Below are positions 35,811-45,414 of a DNA stretch of 64,000 nt, one piece after another. The translations under genes and the position numbers were made by a program. The notes below the pieces were generated by a model. The model did not search any database, was not told the origin of the DNA, and saw only the letters and a program-made list of their open reading frames with translations. Positions within the stretch are counted from its first letter, which is position 1. Each line of letters starts with the position of its first letter. The DNA comes from Fibrobacter sp. (GTDB lineage: Bacteria > Fibrobacterota > Fibrobacteria > Fibrobacterales > Fibrobacteraceae), in NCBI GenBank assembly GCA_024399035.1, contig JAKSID010000005.1, positions 1-64,000 of the forward strand, read 5' to 3'.

Positions 35811-36548
35811 TTACCTTCTGATAATTGTGGCGACTAAGCCGACAGACACACCGGACAAGTCGAATATTTCGTAGTCGTCGTAGTTGCTGTAATAGTAGCT
35901 GTCGTAGTCGTAATCATCAAAGAAATTATAGAACGACAGGAAGCCCTTAACACCAATACTCCAGCGGGGCGTCAAATCCCAGACGTTACCCAATTCCAGT
36001 TTGAAGTTAAAGTTTGCATCGTTGACAAACATATCATATTTAGAATTTTCAACTTCGGCTTCGAGACCGCCCCAGCCAATTTCAAAGCCAGCAAAGATGC
36101 CTTCCATGCCCGATACGTTTCTAAACGGGAATACCAGGGTACCTAAGCAAACACTGAAGTTGAAAAAGTCGACGTCGTCGATTTTATCACTTATTCTGTC
36201 AAAAGAGACATGACCCGAACCATTTGTGAAGTTGAATCCCAAGTAAGGTGTAGCCCATCTCTTGATGTTCAAGCCGAAATTAAAACCTGCATAAAGACCC
36301 TGACCGTCAAAAGCAGTGCCCTCGTGCTGGCCACTCAAATGTGTGTAACCCGAGGTAGAAACCGCACCAAGACCCAAGTTACCTTCCATAAAGAAGCTGT
36401 TGTGGGTAAGCTGGTAGTCGGAAATTTCCACCGTCTTAGGTTCCGGCGGATAATCATCCTCATCGTAGTCACCATTGTAAACGGTGGCGAACGCCGTCTG
36501 CGCCAGAGCGGCGCAAGTGAACAAAGATGCTAAAAAGATTTTTTTCAT
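35811..36548 (-). CDS. Outer-membrane barrel paralogue 4
   Basis: Last of four tandem paralogues. 245 residues: signal peptide (LFTCAALAQTAFA), acidic linker (DEDDYPPEP), then amphipathic strands with LGLGAVSTSGYTHL, LNIKRWATPYLGFNF, LVFPFRNVSGMEGIFAGFEI and LELGNVWDLTPRWSIGVKGF, ending VGLVATIIRR. The shared core is the xLVFPFRxVxG block plus a strand pattern expected for an 8-stranded barrel. Function unknown. Confidence 0.8.
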   Translation of the reverse strand: MKKIFLASLFTCAALAQTAFATVYNGDYDEDDYPPEPKTVEISDYQLTHNSFFMEGNLGLGAVSTSGYTHLSGQHEGTAFDGQGLYAGFNFGLNIKRWATPYLGFNFTNGSGHVSFDRISDKIDDVDFFNFSVCLGTLVFPFRNVSGMEGIFAGFEIGWGGLEAEVENSKYDMFVNDANFNFKLELGNVWDLTPRWSIGVKGFLSFYNFFDDYDYDSYYYSNYDDYEIFDLSGVSVGLVATIIRR

Positions 36549-36631
36549 ATAACCCCCTTTTTTAGCAAAAATTACATCCTAGCTGAAACTTACAAAAAGC
36601 TTTCCTCACAAACAAGCTTTTTGTCAAAAAA

Positions 36632-37251
36632 TCACCGTCTCATGACGCTAAACTTGATTCCAAAGGCTAAATTGCTAAAATTTCGGCATTCTTCATAGTG
36701 ATTTACGTTCACACCATCCATAAGATGAAGGGTAAAGAAGCCATTGACACTGGCAGTAAAACGATGGGCAAGATCCCACATAAAGCCAGCTTCCAACGTC
36801 AGATAGAAAAACACGTTTTTAACGATGGTTGGAGGTTCAGGTTTGTCTTCTAAGCTAAGACCGATTATATCCAAAAACGTTTCTGTGGAGTCGTTTTCAG
36901 AAACAAAGGTCATACCAAAGCCTGAGTTCACACCAAAGTTTAAATGTTTCAGCCCATCGATATCCCTAAAGGGGTACAACAAGGCTCCAACACCAAAGAG
37001 CATTCCCTCGGAATCACTGTCCCGGCAATAATCGCTATCTACGCAATAATCACCATCAAAGAATCTGAAGGTTAGATTGCCATAAAGGGCGAAAAGTCTT
37101 TTGAAATTAACACCAACGTCCAGCTCCGCGATAGGGCCCACACCGGTCAGTTCTCCGTGATACGACGTTTCGTACCCTTCTTTGTTGAAATAAAAATCAC
37201 CTGCGACACAGCCAGCAGGGCAAAAAGCAAAGCTAATGCGTTTTTTTTCAT
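36632..37251 (-). pseudogene. Broken outer-membrane barrel paralogue 3
   Basis: The second half (36632-37141) encodes the same barrel core as its neighbours (LDVGVNFKRLFALYG, ALLYPFRDIDG, LEAGFMWDLAHRFTASVNGF, ending FSVMRR) but has no signal peptide in frame. A good signal peptide start (MKKNALALLFALLAVSQ) with an AGGAG ribosome site begins at 37251 in another frame and stops at 37147. Compared with the neighbour at 37272-38024, about 45 residues between signal peptide and first strand are missing, so a deletion joined the two parts out of frame. Confidence 0.75.
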
Positions 37252-37271
37252 TCTCCTAACCCACGAGAAAG

Positions 37272-38024
37272 CTATCGGCGCATAACATTCAAAAGAATAC
37301 CAATGGAGTACGCATCAACGCTGGCATAGGTATCTTCGCCAAAGCAATCATCGTACTGGTCAGCCAAAGTAGCCAACAGATTGTATGTAAAGTTAAATTC
37401 CAAACCAAGGCTAACACGTTTGAAAACATCCCAGGAATAGCCCAGTTCAAACTTGAATGCGGCACCGGGATGGTACACAGCCATATCTGTTTCGTATTCA
37501 TACTCACGAGACTGAACGCTAAGGAACTCGCATTCAAAGCCTACACTTACACCGAAGTTAACTCCATTCAGTACAGGTACTTCTCTAAAGGGATAAACCA
37601 ACGAGCCGACGCCGATATCAAACTTGTAAAAATCGCCCTCAAGGCATTCTTCATCATTAGGGCAGTAATTTGCGTTACCGACAATGAAGTCCGTTGCAAA
37701 AAACACTGCGAAAAGACGCTTGAAATTTGCGCCCACTTGTACGGAAAGAGCCTCGCCATAGGCATTGAAATCAGCCCATTCTTTGCCTTTGTCACCATCC
37801 TTAAAAACGTTACCGTATTCCAGATTCAGACCGTCGGTGATTCGCCAAAAGAAACTGTTGCGGAACTCTGTAGGGGTTTCTACTGCGCTGTAAGCATTTT
37901 CGCGAGGCGTTTCGTAAACGGATTCTTCCTCCTCATCATCGTATTCATCACTGGAGTAAGCATTCGCAAAAACCTGCGGCACAGCCAGCAGGGCAAACAA
38001 AAGCGAAACAACAATTTTCTTCAT
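37272..38024 (-). CDS. Outer-membrane barrel paralogue 2
   Basis: 250 residues. Signal peptide (MKKIVVSLLFALLAVPQVFA), an acidic linker (DEYDDEEEESVYE), then the family core: LSVQVGANFKRLFAVFFATD, VGSLVYPFREVPVLNGVNFG, FKFELGYSWDVFKRVSLGLE, ending IGILLNVMRR. It is 20 nt from its neighbours on both sides, as in an operon. Confidence 0.82.
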   Translation of the reverse strand: MKKIVVSLLFALLAVPQVFANAYSSDEYDDEEEESVYETPRENAYSAVETPTEFRNSFFWRITDGLNLEYGNVFKDGDKGKEWADFNAYGEALSVQVGANFKRLFAVFFATDFIVGNANYCPNDEECLEGDFYKFDIGVGSLVYPFREVPVLNGVNFGVSVGFECEFLSVQSREYEYETDMAVYHPGAAFKFELGYSWDVFKRVSLGLEFNFTYNLLATLADQYDDCFGEDTYASVDAYSIGILLNVMRR

Positions 38025-38044
38025 ATTCCTCTCCCCGAAAAAAA

Positions 38045-38695
38045 TTAGCGGCGCATGACTGTAAAGGCAATACCCACAGATGTACCTGTCAAAGACTCTC
38101 CATCTTCACCAGCACCAGCAAGTAGAGCGACCTTTACATTAGAGACAACACCGAGACTTACTTTTCGGCCCACATTCCAAAGGTAACCCAGTTCAAATTT
38201 CCAAGTGAGCGTAAAATTGTCCACAGGTTGATTTTCATCATAATCAACATAATTAGCAAAAGTTCCACCAAAGCCAAAACCCGTGCCAAACATAGCGCCA
38301 CGCAGAACCGGCACGCTACGGAAGGGGTACAGGACAACACCAAGATCCATACCAAACTTGATAAGAGTTATGTCGTAATCGGAAGTATATTTGCTCGTAT
38401 TGTAAGAAATACTACCAGAACCAGAAGAGAAATCAGCGCCAACATAAAGTGCAAAAAGCCTTCTAATGCTAATGCCCAGGTCTAGTTCCAGATCTACGGT
38501 ATACGCATCTAAGCTCTCCGTACCTATGTAATACTCTTCTTCTATGCTAAAGGTGGAATAGCCCTGGGTCGCTCTCATAAAGAACGCGCTGCGATATTCT
38601 GTACCTTGAGTTGTAGCATCAGAACGGTAGCCTCGAGCAAAAACCTGCGGGGCTACAGCCAACACAAACAAAAGAGCAAAAATGATTTTTTTCAT
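38045..38695 (-). CDS. Outer-membrane barrel paralogue 1
   Basis: 216 residues from the AGGAAA-preceded ATG at 38695. Signal peptide (MKKIIFALLFVLAVAPQVFA), short linker, then the family core: LDLGISIRRLFALYVGADF, LGVVLYPFRSVPVLRGAMFG, WKFELGYLWNVGRKVSLGV, ending VGIAFTVMRR. It begins 25 nt after the apeR stop with no terminator, which suggests cotranscription with the aryl polyene genes. Confidence 0.82.
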   Translation of the reverse strand: MKKIIFALLFVLAVAPQVFARGYRSDATTQGTEYRSAFFMRATQGYSTFSIEEEYYIGTESLDAYTVDLELDLGISIRRLFALYVGADFSSGSGSISYNTSKYTSDYDITLIKFGMDLGVVLYPFRSVPVLRGAMFGTGFGFGGTFANYVDYDENQPVDNFTLTWKFELGYLWNVGRKVSLGVVSNVKVALLAGAGEDGESLTGTSVGIAFTVMRR

Positions 38696-38720
38696 TTTCC
38701 TAACCAACCTTTTTTAATGA

Positions 38721-39947
38721 TTAAACTTTCTTGAAAATTAGGGATGTATTCACGCCACCGAAAGCGAAGTTATTGGACATGATGTATTCCACATCCATTT
38801 CGCGGCCGGAGCCTGTAATGTAATCCAAAGGAGCGCATTCAGGGTCCACATTCTTCAAATTCAGATTGGGACTGAACCAGCCCTTGTTCATCATATTGAT
38901 GCCAAGCCAAGCTTCGATGCCACCGCAAGCGCCCAGGGTATGACCGATGTAGCTCTTGAGGCTAGACAGGGGAACAGAACGACCCTTCAAGGCATTGTAG
39001 GTTGCCCAGCTTTCGGCCTGGTCGCCCTGACGAGTGGCAGTACCGTGGCCATTGACGTAACCGATAGCTTCGGGAGCGATTCCTGCATCTCTCATGGCAA
39101 TTTCCAGAGCCTGCTGCATGGTTTCTTTCTTGGGCTGCGTAATATGGTCACCATCGGTATTGTTACCAAAGCCAACCAATTCTGCATAGATGTGTGCGCC
39201 ACGGGCCTTGGCATGTTCATACTCTTCAAGAACCAGAGTGCCGGCACCTTCGCCAATCACAAGGCCATCACGGTCCTTGTCATAAGAAGCCGGAGAAAGT
39301 TCCGGATGGTCATTCTTGGTGCTTGTAGCAAACAAAGTATCAAACACCGCGGATTCCGTGGGGTTCAGTTCTTCGGCACCGCCTGCAATCATCACGTCCT
39401 GCATGCCGTACTTGATGTTTTCATAAGCCTGACCGATAGAAAGGCTACCACTGGTACATGCAGTATTTGTGGTGATGATTCGACCCGTAAGGCCAAAGTA
39501 AACGCTAATATTCACTGCGCAAGTCTGGGGCATGGAACGGATATAGCTTGTTGCCGTAATGCCAGAGCAGTCGTAAGTCTTGAGCATGGAGAAGAAGTCC
39601 ACCAAGGCGTCAATGCTACCCATGCAGGAACCGTAAGCCACACCGACACGGCCGGACTTCAAGAGTTCCTTATCTTCGGCAAGGCCAGCCACCTGCATAG
39701 CCTTATCTGCGGAGGCCAAAGCCATAATGGCAACGCGACCACAGCCACGGATTTTCTTGCGGGGGTATTCCGGAAGCGGGTAAGTAATGGGGCCAGCAAG
39801 ACGAGTGTTCATCTGGGTGTACACATCCCATTCGTCCATACGGACAATCTTATTCTTCAGGGCTTTCAGGTTGTCGAAGCATTCATCGACTTCCTGGCCC
39901 AAGGAAGAAAGACAGGATCCACCAGTAACAACAACTCTACGGGTCAT
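38721..39947 (-). CDS. apeR: APE ketosynthase ApeR-like
   Basis: A beta-ketoacyl-ACP synthase of FabF type, 408 residues. The catalytic triad is complete: NTACTSGS (Cys), NGHGTATRQGD (His) and KSYIGHTLGACGG (His), and it ends NNFAFGGVNTSLIF. It is last in an O-P-Q-R gene order known from aryl polyene clusters, where this KS is the second, separate condensing enzyme. The start overlaps the KR stop by 4 nt (ATGA). Confidence 0.9.
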   Translation of the reverse strand: MTRRVVVTGGSCLSSLGQEVDECFDNLKALKNKIVRMDEWDVYTQMNTRLAGPITYPLPEYPRKKIRGCGRVAIMALASADKAMQVAGLAEDKELLKSGRVGVAYGSCMGSIDALVDFFSMLKTYDCSGITATSYIRSMPQTCAVNISVYFGLTGRIITTNTACTSGSLSIGQAYENIKYGMQDVMIAGGAEELNPTESAVFDTLFATSTKNDHPELSPASYDKDRDGLVIGEGAGTLVLEEYEHAKARGAHIYAELVGFGNNTDGDHITQPKKETMQQALEIAMRDAGIAPEAIGYVNGHGTATRQGDQAESWATYNALKGRSVPLSSLKSYIGHTLGACGGIEAWLGINMMNKGWFSPNLNLKNVDPECAPLDYITGSGREMDVEYIMSNNFAFGGVNTSLIFKKV

Positions 39948-40666
39948 GCGAGACCTCCATTTACAGAAATAACTTGGCGGGTAATGTAGGCCGCGCCATC
40001 AGACAGCAAGAATACAACAGTGGCAGCCACTTCTTCGGGCTTGCCCAAACGCTTCATGGGAATTGCAGGCAGGATCATGTCCAGGGGAGCATCCTTGACC
40101 ATTTCGGTATCGATGGCGCCGGGAGCAATGCTATTCACAGTAATGTTTCGGCTGGCAAGTTCAGTGGCCAAAGCCTTGGTTGCACCAATGAGGCCAGCCT
40201 TGGATGCGCTGTAGTTTACCTGGCCGCGGTTACCGATAACACCGGAAACAGAGGACATGGTAATAATACGGCCGCGCTTTTTACGGCACATGGGCATCAC
40301 AATAGGATAGACTACGTTATAGAAACCGTTCAGGTTTGTATCAATGACCTTGTCCCAATACTCTCCAGTCATGGCAGGGAAAGCCATATCAGCGCAGACA
40401 CCAGCATTTGTCACAACACCATAGTATACACCGTTTTCGGCAATGTCCTTTTCCAGGACTTCGCGGCACTGTTCACGGTCGCGGAGATTGAACTGCAAAG
40501 TACGGATGCTACCGCCGGCGGCACGGATTTCTTCGGCCAAAGCTTCCACGGGGGCAGCGTTCTTGTTATAGTGGGCAACGACGGTGTAACCTGCCTGGGC
40601 AACAGCCTTGGCAATAGCCTGGCCAATACCGCCACTAGCTCCAGTAATTAAAACCTGATTTTCCAT
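39944..40666 (-). CDS. apeQ: APE ketoreductase (FabG family)
   Basis: A 3-oxoacyl-ACP reductase of the short-chain dehydrogenase family, 240 residues. It has ITGASGGIGQAIAKAV (cofactor loop), TNAGVCADM, and the catalytic Ser-Tyr-Lys in SSVSGVIGNRGQVNYSASKA. It reduces the growing polyene chain after each condensation. It lies between the dehydratase and ApeR-like genes. Confidence 0.9.
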   Translation of the reverse strand: MENQVLITGASGGIGQAIAKAVAQAGYTVVAHYNKNAAPVEALAEEIRAAGGSIRTLQFNLRDREQCREVLEKDIAENGVYYGVVTNAGVCADMAFPAMTGEYWDKVIDTNLNGFYNVVYPIVMPMCRKKRGRIITMSSVSGVIGNRGQVNYSASKAGLIGATKALATELASRNITVNSIAPGAIDTEMVKDAPLDMILPAIPMKRLGKPEEVAATVVFLLSDGAAYITRQVISVNGGLA

Positions 40667-40692
40667 ATTGTTAAAATTTAGAAATAATCGCG

Positions 40693-41181
40693 TTACAGAC
40701 CGAGGGACTTTTGAGGATCGGGGACTTCTACCGTGTTCAAAACGCCGTCTGCAGCAAGAATTCCAGTTTCTGCGTCGCCAACGAAAGCCTTGCCTTCAAA
40801 GGTAACGGCAGCATCCATACGGATGGTCTGGTGAACCTTAAGTGTAATGACGTCGCCTTTCTTGAATACGGGCACGTGGGAATTGAAGCTAGAAACGCTC
40901 ATAATAAAGCCTACCTTAGGGGCCTCATCGTGGGCGCGGCCAAAGATTCCGGACATCAAGGAAATGCTCTGGGCCATATATTCAAAAGAAATCCAAACCG
41001 GGACACCGCCCAGATTTTCGTCGTAGAACAAGCAGTTTTCGTTAATGTCCACCTGGGTTTCGATGGTGATGGATTCCAGGTCGTATTTCTTGACGCGATC
41101 CAAAAGGAACATCTTGCCCTTATGGGGAACAAGCTGCTCGATGACGCTCTTTTTGCTCAAGTCCAAATCGATTTCTTTCAT
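40693..41181 (-). CDS. apeP: APE 3-hydroxyacyl-ACP dehydratase ApeP-like
   Basis: A hot-dog-fold protein of 162 residues (LVPHKGKMFLLDRVKKYD, VPVWISFEYMAQSISLMSGI, VFKKGDVITLKVHQTIR). This matches the ApeP/FabZ-like dehydratase partner in aryl polyene synthesis. The ATG at 41181 follows the KS stop by 1 nt and has GGAAAAG upstream; an in-frame start at 41199 would overlap the KS gene. Confidence 0.85.
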   Translation of the reverse strand: MKEIDLDLSKKSVIEQLVPHKGKMFLLDRVKKYDLESITIETQVDINENCLFYDENLGGVPVWISFEYMAQSISLMSGIFGRAHDEAPKVGFIMSVSSFNSHVPVFKKGDVITLKVHQTIRMDAAVTFEGKAFVGDAETGILAADGVLNTVEVPDPQKSLGL

Positions 41182-41182
41182 A

Positions 41183-42382
41183 TTACTTTTCCAAACCATT
41201 CGTAATCACTAAACTTGCATTGCAGCCGCCAAAGGCAAAGGAATTGCTGAGGCAGCGCTTTAGACGGGCCGGTTTTTCGCCCGGGGAAACCAGATGGACC
41301 TTGGGAATCTGCGGGTCCACCACACCATCGTTGAGATGTGCGGGCAGAATCTGATTTTTCAGGGCGAGGCAGCAGAACGCAGTTTCGAGGGCTCCCGAGG
41401 CGCCCAGCGTGTGGCCCGTCAGGGCCTTTGTAGAACTGATGGGAACATTTTCGCCCAGAAGTTTGTTGACGGCCAAGCCTTCCATGGCATCGTTCAGCTT
41501 TGTACCTGTACCGTGGAGGTTGACATAATCAATCTGAGTCGGGTCCAGTTCTGCATCCTCAAGGGCGGCCTTCATAGCCTGGTAGGCGCCTTCCCCATCG
41601 GCGCGGGGAGCGGTAATGTGGTCGGCGTCAGCACTTTCACCAAAGCCTTCCACCACAAGGCCCTTGCATTCTTCCTTGCACAGTTCTTCACAAGGTTCAC
41701 GAGTAATCACAAAGTAGGCGGCAGCGTCACCCAGAGTCAAGCCGGAGCGGTTTGCGCTAAAGGGATTGGTGGGTTTGTCGCTCATGGCTTCCAGAGAAGC
41801 AAAGCCAAGGATCACCGGCAGGGCGGCAATGTCTACGCCGCCAACGATTGCTGCGTCGCAGTTACCTGCATAAAGGTTATTGCGGGCAGAAACAAAAGCA
41901 CTCACACTGGAGGCGCAAGCCGTAGAGTGGACCTCCAGCATTCCGCGGATTCCGTAACGTTCCGCCAAGTACATAGCAGGGAATTCCACACTTTGATAAT
42001 CCAGAGCATAACCCTCCGGGAAAGAGCCTGTTTCCTTAAGGCATCTGAGAGCCTGCAAAGATGCCTCGGAGCCGTTGTCACAGGAACCAATAAAAATGCC
42101 TACGCGTTCAGAACCAAACTTCTCCACCATCTTACGGATGGAGTCATCAATATCCGTAAGGGCTGCATTGCTCAAGCGATTAATGCGATAGTCAAACTTA
42201 GGATCGCTTACCTTAGGCAAATCCTTGGTATCGATAATTGCCGCAGGGCGCATTACGCCATCCACATCAATCAGGCTAAACTCCCCACGTTCGCCGCGGG
42301 CAAGCTTTGTAAGCACAGCGTTCTTGTCGCCGCCTAAAATGCAATGGAAACCAAAGTCGTTAATGTACAAAGGGCGTTTCAT
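41183..42382 (-). CDS. apeO: APE ketosynthase ApeO-like
   Basis: A beta-ketoacyl-ACP synthase of 399 residues, main condensing enzyme by its place in the cluster. Active site HSTACASSVSAF (Cys), NLHGTGTKLND (His), KALTGHTLGASGA (His), end SNSFAFGGCNASLVI. In characterised aryl polyene systems ApeO works as a heterodimer with the chain-length factor ApeC, here encoded on the opposite arm at 52341-53015. Its ATG overlaps the upstream stop (TGATG). Confidence 0.9.
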   Translation of the reverse strand: MKRPLYINDFGFHCILGGDKNAVLTKLARGERGEFSLIDVDGVMRPAAIIDTKDLPKVSDPKFDYRINRLSNAALTDIDDSIRKMVEKFGSERVGIFIGSCDNGSEASLQALRCLKETGSFPEGYALDYQSVEFPAMYLAERYGIRGMLEVHSTACASSVSAFVSARNNLYAGNCDAAIVGGVDIAALPVILGFASLEAMSDKPTNPFSANRSGLTLGDAAAYFVITREPCEELCKEECKGLVVEGFGESADADHITAPRADGEGAYQAMKAALEDAELDPTQIDYVNLHGTGTKLNDAMEGLAVNKLLGENVPISSTKALTGHTLGASGALETAFCCLALKNQILPAHLNDGVVDPQIPKVHLVSPGEKPARLKRCLSNSFAFGGCNASLVITNGLEK

Positions 42383-42990
42383 CAATTGGATCCTAACGTA
42401 ATATGATACTTGTAATGGCGAAGTTCGTTGACCAGGTTAATTTCGGAACCTTTCTTCTCCACCTTCAAAATGGACTTTCCGTTTTCAGAGAGGGTTCTTA
42501 CAAAATCATCTCCATTCAACTCTTCGGAAAACTCAAAACCAGACTGTTCAAAATTTTCCTTAAGGGCTTCAAAAGGATAAAAGCAAACCTGCAAATCGGC
42601 CAGCACATACTCGGCCTTCATCTTTTTTACATCCATCACAGAACTTTCAAAGGACACGCTGTCGCCAACATAAGTAAGTTCTGCAAGAGTGGTTCCAAAG
42701 CCGCCGAACAAAATGACTGTCAAAATAGAATCATTGGCACGGACCCAGGTATCCCCATCAAAACTTGTCTCGGAACCGTCCTCTTTTATAAACGTGCCTT
42801 CCAAGTGCTGAGGCATGTCTATAGGAATTTTCATGGCAGTCGTAGGCAAAAGGCCTACAGAACGTGAATCGGAATAGAAAACTGGAGCCGAACCCGGTTT
42901 TACCATGGACTTATGGCAACCAACCATAAACACGCTTACACAAAGGCAAGCCAGCAGGGTAAAATAAAATCCAAGGGAACGTTTTCTCAC
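42382..42990 (-). CDS. apeN: DUF3261-like lipoprotein
   Basis: A 202-residue lipoprotein: signal with lipobox MVGC (Cys about 25) and a beta-rich domain (HLEGTFIKEDGSETSFDG, LTVILFGGFGTTLAELTYVG, LADLQVCFYPFEAL). By position between the MMPL exporter and the KS it corresponds to the DUF3261 (ApeN) lipoprotein of aryl polyene clusters, thought to help place the pigment in the outer membrane together with the LolA-like protein. Confidence 0.8.
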   Translation of the reverse strand: MRKRSLGFYFTLLACLCVSVFMVGCHKSMVKPGSAPVFYSDSRSVGLLPTTAMKIPIDMPQHLEGTFIKEDGSETSFDGDTWVRANDSILTVILFGGFGTTLAELTYVGDSVSFESSVMDVKKMKAEYVLADLQVCFYPFEALKENFEQSGFEFSEELNGDDFVRTLSENGKSILKVEKKGSEINLVNELRHYKYHITLGSN

Positions 42991-43008
42991 AAATACAAAG
43001 TTAGAAAA

Positions 43009-45414
43009 TTAATCACGATCTTTTTTTGCGGAAGTGGCAGAAAGGGGCGATAAAGCAAAGCAACAAAGGATTCCCAAAAGGGTTGCAAGGCCAAATGTAG
43101 CCACCGGGGTAAAGCTGCTAAAGGAAAGGCTGCCAAAGGAAATCACGGTAGTTGTTGCAGAAAGCATCACCGCAAGGGCCGTAGACAGATTCTTTCGGCC
43201 ACCTTCGTTAAAGAAAAGTGCATAGTCAATGCCAATGCCGAGAGTCAAGATTATACCCACGATAGCAAAGAAATTGAAGGTGATGCCCGCGTAGCCAAAT
43301 ACAGAAGCCAGGAACAAGCATGCGATTACAGGGGCTCGGATAATTTTTACAGCGGCCTTAAATTTATAGACCAGCACAAGAATCACAAAGACAATCACGT
43401 AGGCGATGGCCACAAGCATCAACGCAACGCGGGAAAGATTTGTCAGGGTTTCGTTGATGTTACCCATCTTGTTGACTGCGTGAACTTGGGCAGAGCCGGC
43501 CGCAATCTTTGAAATGTCGAAATCCTTGGATACGTGCAGCGGCAAGACTGCGCTATAGAACTTGCCATTGACTTCGCCAATCCAGAGCATATTCAAAAGA
43601 GTCTTAAAGGACTGGGGAACATTGGCAGCTGGCGTCAAATATACAGGTTCCGACTTCAAGGAGTTTGCAAACGCAGAATCATTGGTAATGCCAATGCTTT
43701 CAAGGTATGGCTGCATTGCACCAGAGACTGCGAAATCCTTCGAAGGCAAGACTGCGCGGCGCAGGGATTCGTAGTTTTCGCGCTGAGTATTTTCAGAAGG
43801 AATGATGGAACTTGTTGCCAGGAAGTTCTTGATCAAGGAATCTTGTTTTGCAACATTGAGACGCTTTACCAGATCTTCTTCGGTGCGCAGGACTTCTTCG
43901 GCAGAAGCGCCTTCAACAATAAAGTAGTTGGCAGAAACGCCCAAGTTATTGAGCCTTGCGCTAAGCACTTCGGAGGCTTTCAGCTCGTCGCTCATAGTGT
44001 AAAGCGTACGCATATCGGTCTGCACGTTAAGCAGGTAAAGGCCCGGAATCAGAGCAAGCAACAGAACAACTTTTACAATAGAAGCAATCCATTTTCGCGG
44101 TGTTGTCTGAACGAGATTCGCGCCCTGGGTCGACGGCTTTACATCATACAGCGAAATAAATTTCTGAGGAATAATGGTGGGCAGTGCGCCAGCCTTTTTA
44201 TTATGGGGCAAGCAAGGGAACAACAGAAGAATTGTGGCAAAGGAACTTGCAAGGCCCGCAATAGAGAACACCGCCATCTGCTTCAGCAGCGGGAAATCCG
44301 CAAAGGTCAGGGCGATATAACTCAGTTCCGTGGTCATAAAGCCAAGGAGAAGTCCCTTTAGAATATGACTGCGAACATCAAAACCAGAGCAGCCCTTTTT
44401 CCAATCCGTAAAGAAATGAATAGCGTAGTCGATGCTGACGCCAATAACGCTTGTGCCAAAGACAAAGGTAAAGATGTGGATGCTACCGAAAAGGAGCCAA
44501 GTTGTTGCCAAGGCCGCAGCTGCAGCAACACCGATGGAGCCCACCGTGCAAAGGATCGGCAGCGGCGAGCGATAAACCGTAAGCAGCAAAATCAGAATCA
44601 GCACAATGGAAATTCCAGAAATCCAGGCAATTTCGCTTTGTGCATTTTTGGAACTTTCGTAGCTGTGAAAGGGCACGCCGGACTTTGCAATTTTCAGGCC
44701 CGGTTCTGCGGTACGCAACGAATCTAGAGTTTTGTACAGGCGGCCAAGAACGTGGCCGTCATTAGCCATAGCCGACGTGCTGTTAGACATGACAGCACTC
44801 CACATCACATAGGTGACGTTGGAATCGGTTGCAACAAGCACCCCATCGTGGAGCGAAAACTTTCCGCTCATCAAAGGCGATTCAAGCGTGTAATAGTCAA
44901 AGTTCTGTTCCCCAAGCAACAGCGGATCCGATTCAAGATTGTTCAGATCGGCCATGCTGAAGGCGCCATAAATCTTTTGAACCGAAGCGTCCTGCAAGCT
45001 GGACAAGTCCCCATTTTTCAAGGCCTCACGAACAGAAGGGCTCTGCAGCACATAGCGATTTTCAAAAAGGAAATCTCGCATTTCCTTCATGGTATTGGCA
45101 TCTACGTGCAGGCGGGTTTCTTCAAAACCTGCGTCCTTGGAAAAGATCTGTTCAACGGTTTCTGCGGCATTCTTTGCTACTTCAAAATTCTCGTGGCCCA
45201 GCAGTACAGAAACATTTCGCATGGAGCGGGCGCTTAAAGCCTTTTCCGCTTCGCTCACATTCTTGAACTCGCTGGAGTCGGGCAGCACCGAGTACAGATC
45301 CGTTTCTACGTTCCACGGGCTAAGCACACCAAGCACAAAAAGGATGGCGTGAAGTGCCACCCAGATTGCAATGCAGAAAGGTTTCTGCTTAATGGCTGTG
45401 GTTAGTGAATTCAT
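43009..45414 (-). CDS. apeM: MMPL/RND-type exporter
   Basis: About 800 residues with the MMPL layout: TM1, a large periplasmic loop, five TMs (ISIVLILILLLTVYRSPLPI, GTSVIGVSIDYAIHFFTDWK), a repeat of loop plus TMs (GIILTLGIGIDYALFFNEGG, LSATTTVISFGSLSFS). It probably moves the aryl polyene-lipid across the inner membrane. The frame is open to 45441; the Met at 45414 (MNSLTTAIKQKPF) is used here, and both overlap the LolA-like gene. Confidence 0.88.
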   Translation of the reverse strand: MNSLTTAIKQKPFCIAIWVALHAILFVLGVLSPWNVETDLYSVLPDSSEFKNVSEAEKALSARSMRNVSVLLGHENFEVAKNAAETVEQIFSKDAGFEETRLHVDANTMKEMRDFLFENRYVLQSPSVREALKNGDLSSLQDASVQKIYGAFSMADLNNLESDPLLLGEQNFDYYTLESPLMSGKFSLHDGVLVATDSNVTYVMWSAVMSNSTSAMANDGHVLGRLYKTLDSLRTAEPGLKIAKSGVPFHSYESSKNAQSEIAWISGISIVLILILLLTVYRSPLPILCTVGSIGVAAAAALATTWLLFGSIHIFTFVFGTSVIGVSIDYAIHFFTDWKKGCSGFDVRSHILKGLLLGFMTTELSYIALTFADFPLLKQMAVFSIAGLASSFATILLLFPCLPHNKKAGALPTIIPQKFISLYDVKPSTQGANLVQTTPRKWIASIVKVVLLLALIPGLYLLNVQTDMRTLYTMSDELKASEVLSARLNNLGVSANYFIVEGASAEEVLRTEEDLVKRLNVAKQDSLIKNFLATSSIIPSENTQRENYESLRRAVLPSKDFAVSGAMQPYLESIGITNDSAFANSLKSEPVYLTPAANVPQSFKTLLNMLWIGEVNGKFYSAVLPLHVSKDFDISKIAAGSAQVHAVNKMGNINETLTNLSRVALMLVAIAYVIVFVILVLVYKFKAAVKIIRAPVIACLFLASVFGYAGITFNFFAIVGIILTLGIGIDYALFFNEGGRKNLSTALAVMLSATTTVISFGSLSFSSFTPVATFGLATLLGILCCFALSPLSATSAKKDRD

